This document shows, one piece after another, positions 55,379 through 64,000 of a stretch of 64,000 nucleotides of DNA (within the stretch, counting starts at the first letter, position 1; each line of letters starts with the position of its first letter). This DNA is from Massilia phyllostachyos (GTDB lineage Bacteria > Pseudomonadota > Gammaproteobacteria > Burkholderiales > Burkholderiaceae_D). A program made the position numbers and the translations under genes. The stretch lies in NCBI RefSeq assembly GCF_021044825.1, contig NZ_JAJNOC010000007.1:124001-188000 (forward strand), written 5' to 3'. Below the pieces are notes generated by a model that saw only the letters and a program-made list of their open reading frames with translations, was not told the DNA's origin and made no database searches.

Positions 55379-55936
55379 ATGCGCCAGTCACTGGATACGT
55401 TGGTTTCGCCGGTGCCAATGTCCGACGAAATCGCTAGGAGTTCATGCGTGATTCAATCCTTCTTCGATAAAGCGATTGATTACTCCCAAACGTTCCTTCG
55501 GGAATTCGACGGGAACGCCGCACGCTTGTCTGAACCTATGCGAACCGTTGTCATCGTTACTGCAGCTCAAGGCATCATCGATAACGGCGGCCTCGAATAC
55601 TTTTTCGAAAACGACTTTCCACACAATCCGCCGTATTCGATGTTTGTTGAAGCGTTTCGCCAAATCGGAGCTGATACGGTAGCCGCATGTATCGAGGATG
55701 CGGCTGATATGTTTCCGTTTCCCGACCCGCACCTGCATGAAGCGCAGCGGCGACTGTGGATGGGTTCAATCAGGGATAACGAGACCCATGATTTTGCGCT
55801 TCTCAGTAATAAGGCATGCGGCGACGAGGTGCCCTATGAAAAACTTGAAGAATTCGTCGGGCGCAACCGGGCTGCTTTCACAGGAATGAATTTGTCAACC
55901 GGTAGAGACACTGAAAACGATCCGACTAGCCTATAG
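55379..55936 (+). CDS. DUF4375 domain protein
   Basis: This encodes 185 residues (172 if the ATG at 55418 is used). The conserved core VTAAQGIIDNGGLEYFFEND (about 61-80), followed by AFRQIGADTVAACIEDAADMF, is the DUF4375/DMP19-like signature, a family of unknown function often found near polymorphic-toxin and immunity genes. No signal peptide or membrane segment. It lies 160 bases after the DUF1851 gene in the same orientation and in the same lower-GC patch. No clear ribosome site. Confidence 0.78.
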   Translation: MRQSLDTLVSPVPMSDEIARSSCVIQSFFDKAIDYSQTFLREFDGNAARLSEPMRTVVIVTAAQGIIDNGGLEYFFENDFPHNPPYSMFVEAFRQIGADTVAACIEDAADMFPFPDPHLHEAQRRLWMGSIRDNETHDFALLSNKACGDEVPYEKLEEFVGRNRAAFTGMNLSTGRDTENDPTSL

Positions 55937-56116
55937 GAACCAAAGCGCCAATCAGTCTCTCGCCTGGAAGCCAAAGTCCGCTCTGGGGAGCTTGCTGTCC
56001 TTTGTGACAGTCCGCGCTTATTGAGCGAAGGAGACCTGCTATGCTTGGCTCATCGCCATCGAAGTTGCTATGTAGGAAACCACCTGATGTATCAAGTCTC
56101 TAACACGCAAAGTAGT

Positions 56117-56521
56117 ATGCAGGCCACTCTGTATCGAAGCCTATCTTGCTTCGTAGTCACTGCCGCGATCGTTGCGCTTCCCTGCAAAGCACAAACAGAC
56201 ACCTCACCCAACAGTACCGCGTCTGAGCAGGCTGATGCGCTCCCCAAACTTCGCTCAGCAATGCCAGTCATGCCCTGCAAGAGACCGGCGTGGTCCCGCG
56301 AAGCGATTGAGAGACAGATGACTGGAACGGTGACAATGAAGTTCCTGATTGACACTGATGGCACTGTGCTCGATAAAGAGATCGTCAAGTCGAGTGGGCA
56401 CAAAATGCAAGACAAAGCTGCCTTGGAGGCTACTGCTCGATGCAAGCTTGCTGTAGCGCCGCAAGATGGCCAGCTTGAGAAGGAATGGGTATTACTCCAA
56501 TACGTCTGGACGCTGGATTAG
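56117..56521 (+). CDS. Periplasmic TonB C-terminal-domain protein
   Basis: This encodes 134 residues with the start at 56117 (MQATLYRS), which gives a clean signal peptide (about 1-26); in-frame ATGs at 56021 and 56087 are alternatives. The mature part matches a TonB C-terminal domain: GTVTMKFLIDTDGTVLDKEIVKSSG (first part about 71-88), then DKAALEATARCKLAVAP. It lacks the Pro-rich spacer and the ExbB-type anchor of true TonB, so it is a TonB-like energy-transducer fragment or structural domain. Base composition is lower in GC than neighbours. Confidence 0.72.
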   Translation: MQATLYRSLSCFVVTAAIVALPCKAQTDTSPNSTASEQADALPKLRSAMPVMPCKRPAWSREAIERQMTGTVTMKFLIDTDGTVLDKEIVKSSGHKMQDKAALEATARCKLAVAPQDGQLEKEWVLLQYVWTLD

Positions 56522-56623
56522 CTTGGCGTGACGCTGTCTGGGAATCCGCCCAGATGCGTCGTTTCCACCTTGGGACCACTTCAAGAATCGTCGACAGCCT
56601 GGCCCGAAACTCCCGGCGGCAGT

Positions 56624-59017
56624 TCAGACACCGTGCCCGGACAGCGTGTCCCCGATCGCCTCCACCAGCGCCTCCAGATTAACCGGCTTGACGAAGTGAT
56701 GATCGAACCCCGCGCCGCGCGCCAGCACGCGGTCGTGAGCCTGACCATAGCCGGTCAGCGCCAGATAGCGCGCCGGCCGCGCATCTCCCAGTTCCTGCAG
56801 GCGCCGCGCCAGCGTGTAGCCGTCGATGTCGGGCAGGCCGATGTCGAGGATGAAGACGTCCGGCCAGTCGGCTTCGGCCAGCGCCAGCGCGGCGCGCGAG
56901 CCGTGCGCGGTGGCGACCGTATGGCCCAGCGAGCGTAGTACGTCGGCCAGCGACAGCGCGGCGTCGACGTTATCGTCCACCACCAGGATGCGCCGCGCCG
57001 GCCCCGCGCCGGAAGCGCGGACCGGCAGCTCCTCGCCCTGCGCATCCGCCGGCGCCGCCACGCTCGGCAAGGTAACCGCGAAACAGCTGCCCTTGCCCAG
57101 CCCCTCGCTATGCGCCTCGACCCGGCCGCCATGCAGCTGCACCAGGCTGTGCACCAGCGCCAGTCCCAGTCCCAGCCCGCCCTGCGAACGGTCCGGCGTG
57201 CGCTCGGCTTGCGTGAACAGCCCGAACACGTGCGGCAGCATGGCGCGGTCGATGCCGATGCCGTCGTCGCGCACCGAGACCGTCACGCTGTCGCCGTGCG
57301 CCTCGACCGCGAGCACGATGGTGCCGCCCTGGGCGGTGTACTTGGCGGCGTTGTTGAGCAGGTTGACCAGCACCTGCACCAGGCGGATGCGGTCGCCCAG
57401 GATCCAGGCCCGCGCCGGCCCGTAATGCACCACCAGGTGGTGACGGCGCGCGTCGATCAGGGGGCGCGCCTGTTCGACCGCGCTGGCCGCCACCAGGCAC
57501 AGGTCGACCCGCTCGCGTTCGAGTTCGACCAGGCCGCGGGTCACCCGCGAGACGTCGAGCAGGTCGTCCACCAGCGACGTCATGTGGCGCACCTGGCGGA
57601 CGATCACCTCGCTCGACTGGCGCACCCGCTGCGGGTCGTGGGCGGTCATCGACAGCAGCTGAGCCGCGTTGCTGATCGGCGCCAGCGGGTTGCGCAGCTC
57701 GTGCGCCAGCATCGCCAGGAACTCGTCCTTGCGCCGCGCCTGGGCGCGCAGCTCTTCCTCGCCGGTCTTGTTGTCGTGAATGTCGGTGAGGGCGCCCATC
57801 CAGCGCGTGGGCCGGCCGGCTTCGTCGAGCCAGGCTTCGGCGCGGTTCAGCATCTAGCGGAATTCGCCATGGCGATCGCGCATGCGGTGCTCGACCTCGT
57901 AGGGCGCGCCGCTGGCGAGGCTGGCGCGCCAGCGCGCTTCCAGCAGCGGCAGGTCGTCGGGGTGGACCAGGGCGAGCCAGCCGTTGCCGCCGATCCGCTC
58001 TTCAAGCAGGCCGGTGAATTCGTGCCAGCGCGAGTTGAGGTAATCGTTGACGCCGTCCGGGCCGGCCGACCACACCAGCTGCGGGATCGCATTCGCGATC
58101 AGGCGGAACTTCGCTTCGCTGACCTGCATCGCGCGCTCGGCCGCCGCCTGGGCCTGTTCGGCGCGCTTGCGCTCGGTGATGTCGACCGCGATGCCGGCGA
58201 AGCGGCGCGCGCCGGTCTCGGGGTCGGCGAACACCTTGCCGCGCGCATTGACCCACACGTCCACGCCCGAGAGTTGCGGAATGCGGTACTCCACATCGTA
58301 CAGGGTCTCGGTCAGGATCGCGTGGTCGATCGCGGCCAGCACGCGCGGCCGGTCGGCCGGATGGATCATGTCGGTGAAGCGGGTCAGCTCGGTGCCGTCG
58401 CGCGCCAGGGCCGCGTCGACCTGGAACAGGCGCGCGAAGCGTTCGTCGACGTGGGTGGCGGCGGTGCCGAGATCGTAGGACCAGGTGCCGATATTGCCCG
58501 AGGCTTCGAGCGACAGCGCGAGGCGCTCCTCGGCCTCCTTGTGTCGGGCCAGCGCGCGCAGCTTGTCGGTGACTTCGATCACGGTGCACATCACGCCGCA
58601 CACCGCCCCGGTCTCGTCGCGCGCCGGACTGTAGGAGAAGGTGAACCAGGCCTGTTCCGGATAACCGTGGCGCTCGAGCCGGGTCGCGAAATTCTCGAAG
58701 AAGAAGGACTCGCCGGCCATCACGCGCCGCGCGTAGGGGCCGACGGAGTCCCAGGCCTCGGCCCACACATCCGGCAGCGGGCGGCCGAGCGCGTCGTCGG
58801 CCTTCATGCCGAGCAGGGGTTCGTAGGCGTCGTTGTAGATCAGCGCCAGGTCCGGGCCCCAGGCCAGGAAGGTCGGGAAGGACGAGCCCAGGATCAGGCC
58901 GAGCGAGGTGCGCAGGGCCGCCGGCCAGGCGTCGATCGGGCCGAGCGGGTGGCGTGTCCAGTCGCGGGCCGCGATGCGGGCGCCGGCGGCGCCGCCGTTG
59001 GAGAGAAAGGCATGCAT
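56624..59017 (-). pseudogene. PAS hybrid histidine kinase interrupted by an in-frame amber codon
   Basis: The frame is open from the start at 59017 (MHAFLSNGG) to 57857, then has a single TAG (57856-57854), then continues in the same frame to the stop at 56624. Without the TAG it would be a 797-residue kinase. Part 1: N-terminal PAS-like region ([14 protein letters not shown]), a PAS/PAC unit and most of a second. Part 2: the PAC end, HisKA ([20 protein letters not shown]), HATPase and receiver (ILVVDDNVD ... VKPVNLE). PAS domains here usually read GEFRW, so a Trp TGG most likely became TAG. ATG 57853 directly follows the stop and could reinitiate. A sequencing error is possible. Confidence 0.85.
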
Positions 59018-59093
59018 GCTCACATCGGTTCCGGATAGGCGAAACCGCGCATTGTACGCAACATTGGCGGCGGGGAGCATTCCCGAGCCCGGT

Positions 59094-59561
59094 TCATTCC
59101 TGCACGGCGGGCAGTTCGCCAGGGGCGTGCAGGCCGCTGTCGACCACGGCGCGCATGGTGGCGAGCAGCTGGGCGCCGCGGTCGGCGCCGAACTGTTCGT
59201 CAAAGCGCGCCTGGGCGCGGCGCCAGGCCGGCAGGATCTCTTCGACCTTGGCGCGTCCCAGCGCGGTGAGCTCGACCACGCGCTCGCGCCGGTCCTGCTC
59301 GCTGGGCCGCACGGCCACCAGTTCGGCGCGCACCAGCGGCTGCAGGTTGCGCGCCAGGGTAGTGCGGTCCATGACCATGCCCTGGGCCAGGCGGCTGACG
59401 GTGGCCGGGCGGCTGCGCAGGCGCGACAGGATCGCGAACTGGGTCACGCGCAGGCCGGAGCCGGACAGCATCTGGTCGTAGAAGGAGGTGACGTAGCGCG
59501 AGGCCTGGCGCAGCGAGGAGCAGTAGCAGGCGGTGGCGGGCAGGGGCAGGTCGGGGTCCAT
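59094..59561 (-). CDS. MarR-family transcriptional regulator
   Basis: This 155-residue protein is a standard MarR winged helix: [39 protein letters not shown] (helices about 39-77) and wing [16 protein letters not shown] (about 86-101), flanked by dimerisation helices. It precedes the PAS hybrid kinase on the same strand, about 75 bases away. An N-terminal Cys pair (ACYCSS, about 11-16) could be redox-active. Target genes are not evident; the usual divergent partner is missing. Confidence 0.9.
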   Translation of the reverse strand: MDPDLPLPATACYCSSLRQASRYVTSFYDQMLSGSGLRVTQFAILSRLRSRPATVSRLAQGMVMDRTTLARNLQPLVRAELVAVRPSEQDRRERVVELTALGRAKVEEILPAWRRAQARFDEQFGADRGAQLLATMRAVVDSGLHAPGELPAVQE

Positions 59562-59612
59562 TGCGGCAGTATAGCCGCAGCGGCGCGGCGCCGCCCGCCT
59601 GCCGCCGCCGTT

Positions 59613-60851
59613 TCATCCGGGCCGGTCCCAGCCAAGCAGGTCGGCGCGCGGATAGCCCCAGCCTGGCAGCGGCGCCGGGCAGGGCGCGCCCTGCCGTTCG
59701 GCATAGGGCAGGGTCGAGAAGTTCGGCTGGTCCGGCGCGCCGAAGCGCACGTCGGTCGCCACACCGCCTGCGAGCGCGGGCACGCGGGCGAAGCGCAGCC
59801 AGGCGTCGAAGTGGCAGTTATCGCGCTGCAGGGCGCGGAACTCGGCCACGCTGCGGGTCTGGCTGAACTTCCATGCCAGCGCAGGCTGCTCGCTGCCGGG
59901 CTGGCCGCCGAAACGCACCGGGCAGCTGGCCACCGGGCTCAATCCGGGCGCCAGGCTGAGCACGCCGACCCGCACGGCATAGTTGCCCGGTCCATTGCCG
60001 CCCGCCGCATCCTCGCTCACGGTGGCAAACGACCAGCACAGCGGATTGGCCGGGAACGACGACAGCGGAATGTCGAACACGCGCGCCCCCGGCGCCAGCT
60101 GCGCCAGCGCGGCGCGGACCTGCGCGCGCGCCTGCACGCCGGCCAGGCCCTGCACGCCGACGAAACCGAGGCACAGCGCACACGCAGTCAGCAGCCCCGC
60201 ACGTCCGCCGCAGCGATGGTGGGCGGCCCCGACCGCCAGGCCGATCGCCGCCAGCAGGGCGAGCGAGCCCCACTGCAGGAAGCCGAGCCAGGTAAACACC
60301 AGCGGCGTCGCCGCGAAGAAAGCCAGCAGCGGCCAGCGCAGGCGCGGCCCGCGCGGCAAGGCCACGGCCACCCCGAGCGCCGTCCAGAACACCGGTTCGA
60401 CGATGAACACCAGGTCGCCATACAGCCAGCGCGAATCGAAGGGGTGGAAGGGATGCACGCCATACACATTGAGCGCGTCGAAGGACAGGTGCAGCACCAT
60501 GCCGAGCAGTGCGGTAGCGACGACGGCGCGGCGCGTCCGCCCATCCTCCCTCACCAGGCGCCGCGCGCCTGGCCACAGCAGCCACAGCATCGCCAGCAGC
60601 AGGGCCACCTGGGGCAGGGCGTACAGCAGGGTATGGGTATGGCCGCGATGGTGGATCAGGTAGCCGAGCGGCGCCGGCAGCAGCGGCGTCAGCACCAGGT
60701 CGAGATCGGGGAAATTACTGGCCAGCAGGCCGGTCGCCAGCAGCAGGCGGCGACGGGTCCGCCCGCGCGCCGGATCGCTGGGGGCGGGCAGGGCGCGGTC
60801 GACCAGTTCGCCCAGGGCGAGGCCGACGAGGGAATGTGTCAGGTTGTCCAT
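59613..60851 (-). CDS. Membrane-bound metal-dependent hydrolase (YdjM/DUF457-like)
   Basis: This 412-residue protein begins [15 protein letters not shown] and has the family His/Asp pattern: THS (5-7), NFPDLDLVL (about 46-54), [14 protein letters not shown] (about 67-80) and [20 protein letters not shown] (about 120-139). Several hydrophobic helices follow (about 145-250), then a periplasmic C-terminal domain of about 160 residues. Related proteins are inner-membrane putative hydrolases of unknown substrate. Monocistronic; its promoter lies in the 60852-61010 region shared with the Aer-like gene. Confidence 0.86.
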   Translation of the reverse strand: MDNLTHSLVGLALGELVDRALPAPSDPARGRTRRRLLLATGLLASNFPDLDLVLTPLLPAPLGYLIHHRGHTHTLLYALPQVALLLAMLWLLWPGARRLVREDGRTRRAVVATALLGMVLHLSFDALNVYGVHPFHPFDSRWLYGDLVFIVEPVFWTALGVAVALPRGPRLRWPLLAFFAATPLVFTWLGFLQWGSLALLAAIGLAVGAAHHRCGGRAGLLTACALCLGFVGVQGLAGVQARAQVRAALAQLAPGARVFDIPLSSFPANPLCWSFATVSEDAAGGNGPGNYAVRVGVLSLAPGLSPVASCPVRFGGQPGSEQPALAWKFSQTRSVAEFRALQRDNCHFDAWLRFARVPALAGGVATDVRFGAPDQPNFSTLPYAERQGAPCPAPLPGWGYPRADLLGWDRPG

Positions 60852-61010
60852 ATCTCACAGAGTACACGAATCAACAGTGATGTAAATCAACTAAGTCAGG
60901 AGAAAAATCCGGGACGATTCTTCCAATTTTTGATCCATGTCAAAAAGTCCCATTCTCCTGCCTATCGTCGGGCGTTAAAATTTGCCCATGAGAAACAAAG
61001 GAGAGTCGTA

Positions 61011-62564
61011 GTGAGAAGCAATCTTCCGGTGACCGGCATCGAATACGTATTAAAAGAAGGCCAGTCCATCGTCTCGAAGACCGATACCAAGGGCCGCATC
61101 GTCTATGTGAACCCGAGCTTCGTCGAAGCCAGCGGCTTCAGCGAAGCCGAGCTGCTCGGCAAGGCGCACAATATCGTGCGCCATCCGGACATGCCGCCGG
61201 AAGCCTTCGCCGACCTGTGGACGACCCTGCAGGCGGGCGAGCCCTGGACCGGCCTGGTCAAGAACCGGCGCAAGAACGGCGACTTCTACTGGGTGGTGGC
61301 GAACGTGGTGCCGGTCAAGGAAGGCGGGCGCGTGACCGGCTACATGTCGGTGCGCACCGCGCCCACGCGCGAGCAGGTCAAGACCGCCAGCGAGCTGTAC
61401 CGGCAGATCCGCGCCGGCGAGGCCAAGGGCGTGGCGATCCGGCGCGGCGCCGCCGTGCGCACCGGCTGGCGCGAGCGCCTGAACCGCCTGCGCCGCCTGC
61501 CGCTGGCGCGGCGCCTCGGCATCATGATGGCCAGCCAGTCGCTCCTGATAACGGCGCTCGGCGTCGCCGCCGACGGCCTGGTGTGGAAAATCCTGTCCGG
61601 CATCGGCGTGGCCGCCACCCTCGCGGCCTGGGCCGAACTGCAGCGCAGCATCGCGCGTCCGCTGCGCGACGCCACCGCCGCCGTCTACGCGCTGGCCGGC
61701 GGCGACCTGTCGCACCCGGTCGAGGCGGGGCGCGACGACGAGATCGGCCGACTGCAGCTCGCGCTGCGCCAGCTGAACGTCAACCTCACCGCCATCGTCG
61801 GCGACGTGCGCCGCAACGTGGCCTCGATCGAGCACGCGACGCGCGAAATCGCGGCCGGCAACGGCGACCTCGCCAGCCGCACCGAAGCCCAGGCCGCCAG
61901 TCTGGAGCAGACGGCTACGAGCCTGGCCCAGATCGCCCAGGCGGCCGGCCACAACCTCGAGAGCGCGGTGCGCGCCGACGGCATGGTCGAGGCGGCGTCC
62001 AGCGTGGCCGGCAGCGGCGGCCAGGCGGTGACCCGGGTCGGCGCCACCATGGAGCAGATCAGCGCCTCGGCCACCCGCATCGTCGACATCATCGGCCTGA
62101 TCGACGGCATCGCCTTCCAGACCAATATCCTGGCCCTCAACGCCGCGGTGGAAGCGGCGCGCGCCGGCGAGCAGGGCCGCGGCTTCGCGGTGGTCGCGGG
62201 CGAGGTGCGCAGCCTGGCGCAGCGCTCGGCCGCCGCGGCCAGGGAAATCAAGGCGCTGATCGAAGCCTCGGTGCAGCACGTCGGCGCCGGCAATGCCCTG
62301 GTGGGCGACGCCGGCCAGACCATGCGCGAGGTGGTCGACTCGGTGCGCGAAGCCGCCGCCATCATGCACGGCATCACCGGCGCCAGCCGCGAGCAGGGCC
62401 TCGACATCGCCCAGGTGAATGCCGCGATGGCCGCGCTGGACGGGATCACGCGCGAGAACGCGGCCCTGGTCGAGGAATCGGCCAACGCCTCGAACCAGGT
62501 GGCCGACGAGGCCGCCCAACTGGTGCAGGCCCTGTCGGTGTTCAAGTTCGGCAAGGGCAGCTGA
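61011..62564 (+). CDS. Aer-like PAS chemoreceptor
   Basis: This 517-residue protein is read from a GTG start at 61011 behind AAGGAG; the frame is open upstream but only antisense to other genes. A PAS domain (about 10-125, with [19 protein letters not shown] and KNGDFYWV) resembles Aer, which binds FAD and senses redox. A hydrophobic hairpin (about 170-205) anchors it, followed by HAMP (about 205-260) and a signalling domain with the core [21 protein letters not shown] (about 365-385). It probably mediates aerotaxis together with the flagellar CheA/W system. A weak flagellar-type promoter (TCAA, 60940; GCCTATCG, 60960-60967) is possible. Confidence 0.92.
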   Translation: MRSNLPVTGIEYVLKEGQSIVSKTDTKGRIVYVNPSFVEASGFSEAELLGKAHNIVRHPDMPPEAFADLWTTLQAGEPWTGLVKNRRKNGDFYWVVANVVPVKEGGRVTGYMSVRTAPTREQVKTASELYRQIRAGEAKGVAIRRGAAVRTGWRERLNRLRRLPLARRLGIMMASQSLLITALGVAADGLVWKILSGIGVAATLAAWAELQRSIARPLRDATAAVYALAGGDLSHPVEAGRDDEIGRLQLALRQLNVNLTAIVGDVRRNVASIEHATREIAAGNGDLASRTEAQAASLEQTATSLAQIAQAAGHNLESAVRADGMVEAASSVAGSGGQAVTRVGATMEQISASATRIVDIIGLIDGIAFQTNILALNAAVEAARAGEQGRGFAVVAGEVRSLAQRSAAAAREIKALIEASVQHVGAGNALVGDAGQTMREVVDSVREAAAIMHGITGASREQGLDIAQVNAAMAALDGITRENAALVEESANASNQVADEAAQLVQALSVFKFGKGS

Positions 62565-62603
62565 GACGGGCCGCGTCGGGTACATGCACGGCGCTTCAGT
62601 CGT

Positions 62604-62644
62604 TTGATACAAATCAAATGACCGCTGAATCCGCTTCCTACACT
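62604..62644 (+). promoter_or_regulatory. FNR-type promoter of the HemN-like pseudogene
   Basis: TTGAT-ACAA-ATCAA (62604-62617) is a perfect FNR/Anr box. A -10 element TACACT (62639-62644) is positioned so that the box centres near -41, as in class II anaerobic activation. Confidence 0.82.
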
Positions 62645-62657
62645 GATGCTGAGTCGA

Positions 62658-62681
62658 GCGCTTTGCAATTTCGCAAAGCGC
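62658..62681 (+). promoter_or_regulatory. Leader hairpin 1 (covaries with 63913-63936)
   Basis: GCGCTTTGC-AATTTC-GCAAAGCGC, a perfect 9-bp stem with a 6-base loop in the predicted 5' leader, about 20 bases before the start codon. The paralogous leader has the same structure with two compensatory base-pair changes. Confidence 0.75.
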
Positions 62682-62700
62682 GATTTCCCTGGAAGCGATC

Positions 62701-63610
62701 ATGCACGCCGATCCCCATGTCACCGCACCGTCACCGGCGTGGCTCAACTACCTGGCCGCGGTCGCCCGCTTCCCCCTGCGCGACGCCCGCCCGCTCGCGC
62801 TGCGCCTGCACATTCCCTCGTTCGCCGGCGACGCCGATCCCGACGGCGCCCTCGACACCTATCTCGGCTACCTGAAGCGCGAAGCGGCGATGCACGCGGT
62901 GCTGCTGGCCGGCGTGAGCACGATCCGGCAACTGAGCTTCGAAGGGGCCGGCGCCAGCCAGCTGCCGGAGTGCCGGCTGGATCCCCTGCTGGCGCACCTG
63001 CGCCGGCAGTTCCGCTTCCTCGACGGCGACACGGCCGAACACGAGGCCACCATCGACCCGGGCGGCGTCACGCCCGGGCGCCTGGCGCGCCTGCGCGCGC
63101 AGGGGTTCAGCCGCATCCGCTTCGAGCTCGATGCCGCCGGCACCCATGCCGGCCAGCTGGAAGCGCAGGTCGCGGCCGCGCGCGCCGCCGGGCTGGGCAC
63201 GGTCTGCATGGCCTTTCCCTTCGGCGCGCCGGACCAGGAGTTCGGGCAGCTGCGCCGGATGCTGGGAGCGGTCCTGGCCGCCGCGCCGGAGCGCGTGCTG
63301 CCCTGCCACCGTCCCGGCGCCGGGCGCGATGAGGACACCATCACCGCCGGCAGCGTCGCTCAGCGCATGCTGCAGCTGTGCAGCGACCACCTCGACATCG
63401 CGTCCTATGCGCCAAGCGGCGCCGACGGCTACGTGCGGCTGCGGGGTGGGCGCGCGCACCGGCTTCGGCGCGCCGGCCTGCCGCAACGTGGGCGCCCTGT
63501 ATGACTATTACGCGCTGCTGGACCGCAACGAACTGCCGGTGGGGCAGCTGTTTCAATGGGAGCAGACCGAGCCTGATGCCCTTCAGTCAAGCGCCGTCGG
63601 GATACCGTAG
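62701..63610 (+). pseudogene. Decayed HemN-like (oxygen-independent coproporphyrinogen III oxidase) paralogue
   Basis: The first 240 or so residues follow HemN: RPLALRLHIPSF aligns with the segment (HIPFC...CYYC) before the radical-SAM cysteines, and IDPGGVTPGRLARLRAQGFSRI with the IEVDP...LRAEGFNR region. None of the CxxxCxxC cysteines is present and the GGGTP motif is lost. Around 63439-63446 (CGGGGTGGGC) the frame must shift by one base to reach a second HemN-like stretch (GFGAPACRNVGALYDYYALL) that ends at 63610. Removing one G restores it. Either a pseudogene or a sequencing slip in a G run. As read, a 267-residue protein ending at 63504 would result. Confidence 0.75.
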
Positions 63611-63711
63611 AGGGTGTGAAAAAACCGCTATTGCAAGGCGCCGAGTCGAAGACAGTACACTCGTACGGCGAGACGAGGCAACGCAGCCATGGACGAATTT
63701 TTCACACACTC
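63610..63711 (+). mobile_element. 102-bp MITE-like element, copy 2
   Basis: GAGGGTGTGAAAAAA at the left end and TTTTTCACACACTC at the right form terminal inverted repeats. The element is the reverse complement of 27984-28085 at about 90% identity and exactly equal length. It overlaps the last base of the HemN-like reading frame and abuts a GTAGGGTG repeat, as copy 1 does. Confidence 0.72.
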
Positions 63712-63824
63712 GTAGGGTGGGCGCTCCCGCTCCCACGCGTTCAACTAGTAGAGGCGTCGCCTCGATGCATCCGTGAGTTGAACGCGTGGGCGGAGGCCCG
63801 CGGGGCCGCCCAGGCCCACCCTAC
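63712..63824. repeat. Dispersed repeat with GTAGGGTG...CACCCTAC ends
   Basis: This 113-bp member shares its right half almost base for base with 7933-8046 and its terminal 8-11 bases with the copies at 27955 and 48534. It also contains an internal inverted repeat (CCCACGCGTTCAACT and AGTTGAACGCGTGGG). Confidence 0.82.
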
Positions 63825-63856
63825 AACCTGTTTTAGGGAAGCAGACTGAGTCGTAT

Positions 63857-63898
63857 TTGATGCAAGTCAAGGATTTTCGGGACGCAAATCAATAGACT
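63857..63898 (+). promoter_or_regulatory. FNR-type promoter of the gene starting at 63958
   Basis: TTGAT-GCAA-GTCAA (63857-63870) matches the FNR/Anr box in 9 of 10 fixed bases. A -10 element TAGACT (63893-63898) follows at class II spacing. Confidence 0.75.
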
Positions 63899-63912
63899 GC
63901 CTGCTATTCGAG

Positions 63913-63936
63913 CCGGTTTGCAGTTCCGCAAACCGG
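63913..63936 (+). promoter_or_regulatory. Leader hairpin 2 (covaries with 62658-62681)
   Basis: CCGGTTTGC-AGTTCC-GCAAACCGG, a perfect 9-bp stem with a 6-base loop, about 20 bases before the start codon. Core TTTGCA...CGCAAA is shared with hairpin 1, while outer pairs changed in a compensatory way. Confidence 0.75.
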
Positions 63937-63957
63937 GCGTAGCAGGAGTAGATTGAC

Positions 63958-64000
63958 ATGCATGCAACAGCGCTTCCCACCCCGGTCCAGCCGGCCTTCG
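63958..64000 (+). CDS. Start of a probable hemN gene (3' end outside window)
   Basis: Only 14 residues are visible (MHATALPTPVQPAF), with AGGAG about 12 bases upstream. The start resembles that of the decayed HemN-like gene (MHADPHVTAPSPAW), and both promoters and leaders are built alike. This suggests that the functional oxygen-independent coproporphyrinogen III oxidase, used for anaerobic heme synthesis, begins here. The identity is inferred from context and cannot be confirmed inside the window. Confidence 0.5.
   Translation, partial: MHATALPTPVQPAF

Noticed and set aside
60940-60967. Sigma-28 promoter before the Aer-like gene
   Set aside because: TCAA-16-GCCTATCG only partly fits the flagellar consensus, and spacing is one base long. 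Mentioned with the gene but not listed as a feature.
58908-61010. Upstream extension of the Aer-like reading frame by 701 codons
   Set aside because: It overlaps MarR and hydrolase genes on the other strand and is compositionally odd. A GTG at 61011 with AAGGAG gives the normal Aer length.

Overview
The window is GC-rich chromosomal DNA of a motile, aerobic to facultative Gram-negative bacterium. Gene content points to a betaproteobacterium of the Oxalobacteraceae (Massilia/Telluria/Duganella type): a fused indolepyruvate:ferredoxin oxidoreductase, many PAS/GAF sensor kinases, GH92 mannosidases, a PEP-CTERM protein and FNR-type promoters. The genus is an inference; no rRNA or other phylogenetic marker is present. 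No tRNA, CRISPR array, prophage or complete insertion sequence was seen.

Layout. 1-8 kb: the 3' end of the indolepyruvate oxidoreductase, a small membrane protein, then an accessory chemotaxis operon (double-PAS receptor, CheR, CheD, a triple-CheW protein) without CheA, CheB or CheY. 8-16.3 kb: an exported alpha/beta hydrolase, a redoxin plus DsbD-type reductase pair, an LtaS-type sulfatase, a Cys-rich copper-binding protein, and a MarR regulator with a C-terminal cysteine cluster. The MarR gene shares a 13-bp operator with a following AhpD-like/redoxin operon. 16.5-28 kb: a regulator with HTH before REC, four co-oriented DUF11-type surface protein genes (one ending in a long beta-barrel), and a GAF-PAS kinase. 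28-33 kb: two tandem GH92 alpha-mannosidases. 33-41 kb: a 2,542-residue repeat protein with 15 SdrD B-like domains and a thioester-like N-terminus, next to a 62-residue PEP-CTERM protein.

41-48.5 kb: a MacAB-like ABC exporter operon transcribed away from an NtrC-type regulator/kinase pair. The spacer holds a textbook sigma-54 promoter and two inverted-repeat enhancer candidates, so the circuit can be read from the DNA. 48.5-54.7 kb: AraC regulator/MFS transporter pair, two unknown small proteins, and a large PAS hybrid kinase. 54.7-56.5 kb: a less GC-rich patch with a DUF1851 (Tdi1-like immunity) protein, a DUF4375 protein and a TonB-C-domain protein. 56.6-62.6 kb: a second PAS hybrid kinase broken by one amber codon, a MarR regulator, a membrane metal-dependent hydrolase and an Aer-like receptor. 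62.6-64 kb: a decayed HemN-like gene lacking the radical-SAM cysteines and carrying a frameshift, then the start of a probable intact hemN. Both have an FNR box, a -10 element and a covarying leader hairpin at matching spacing.

Dispersed repeats recur: a GTAGGGTG...CACCCTAC family at four sites, a 102-bp element with MITE-like inverted ends at two sites in opposite orientation and always abutting that family, and a REP-like inverted pair at 16.4 kb.
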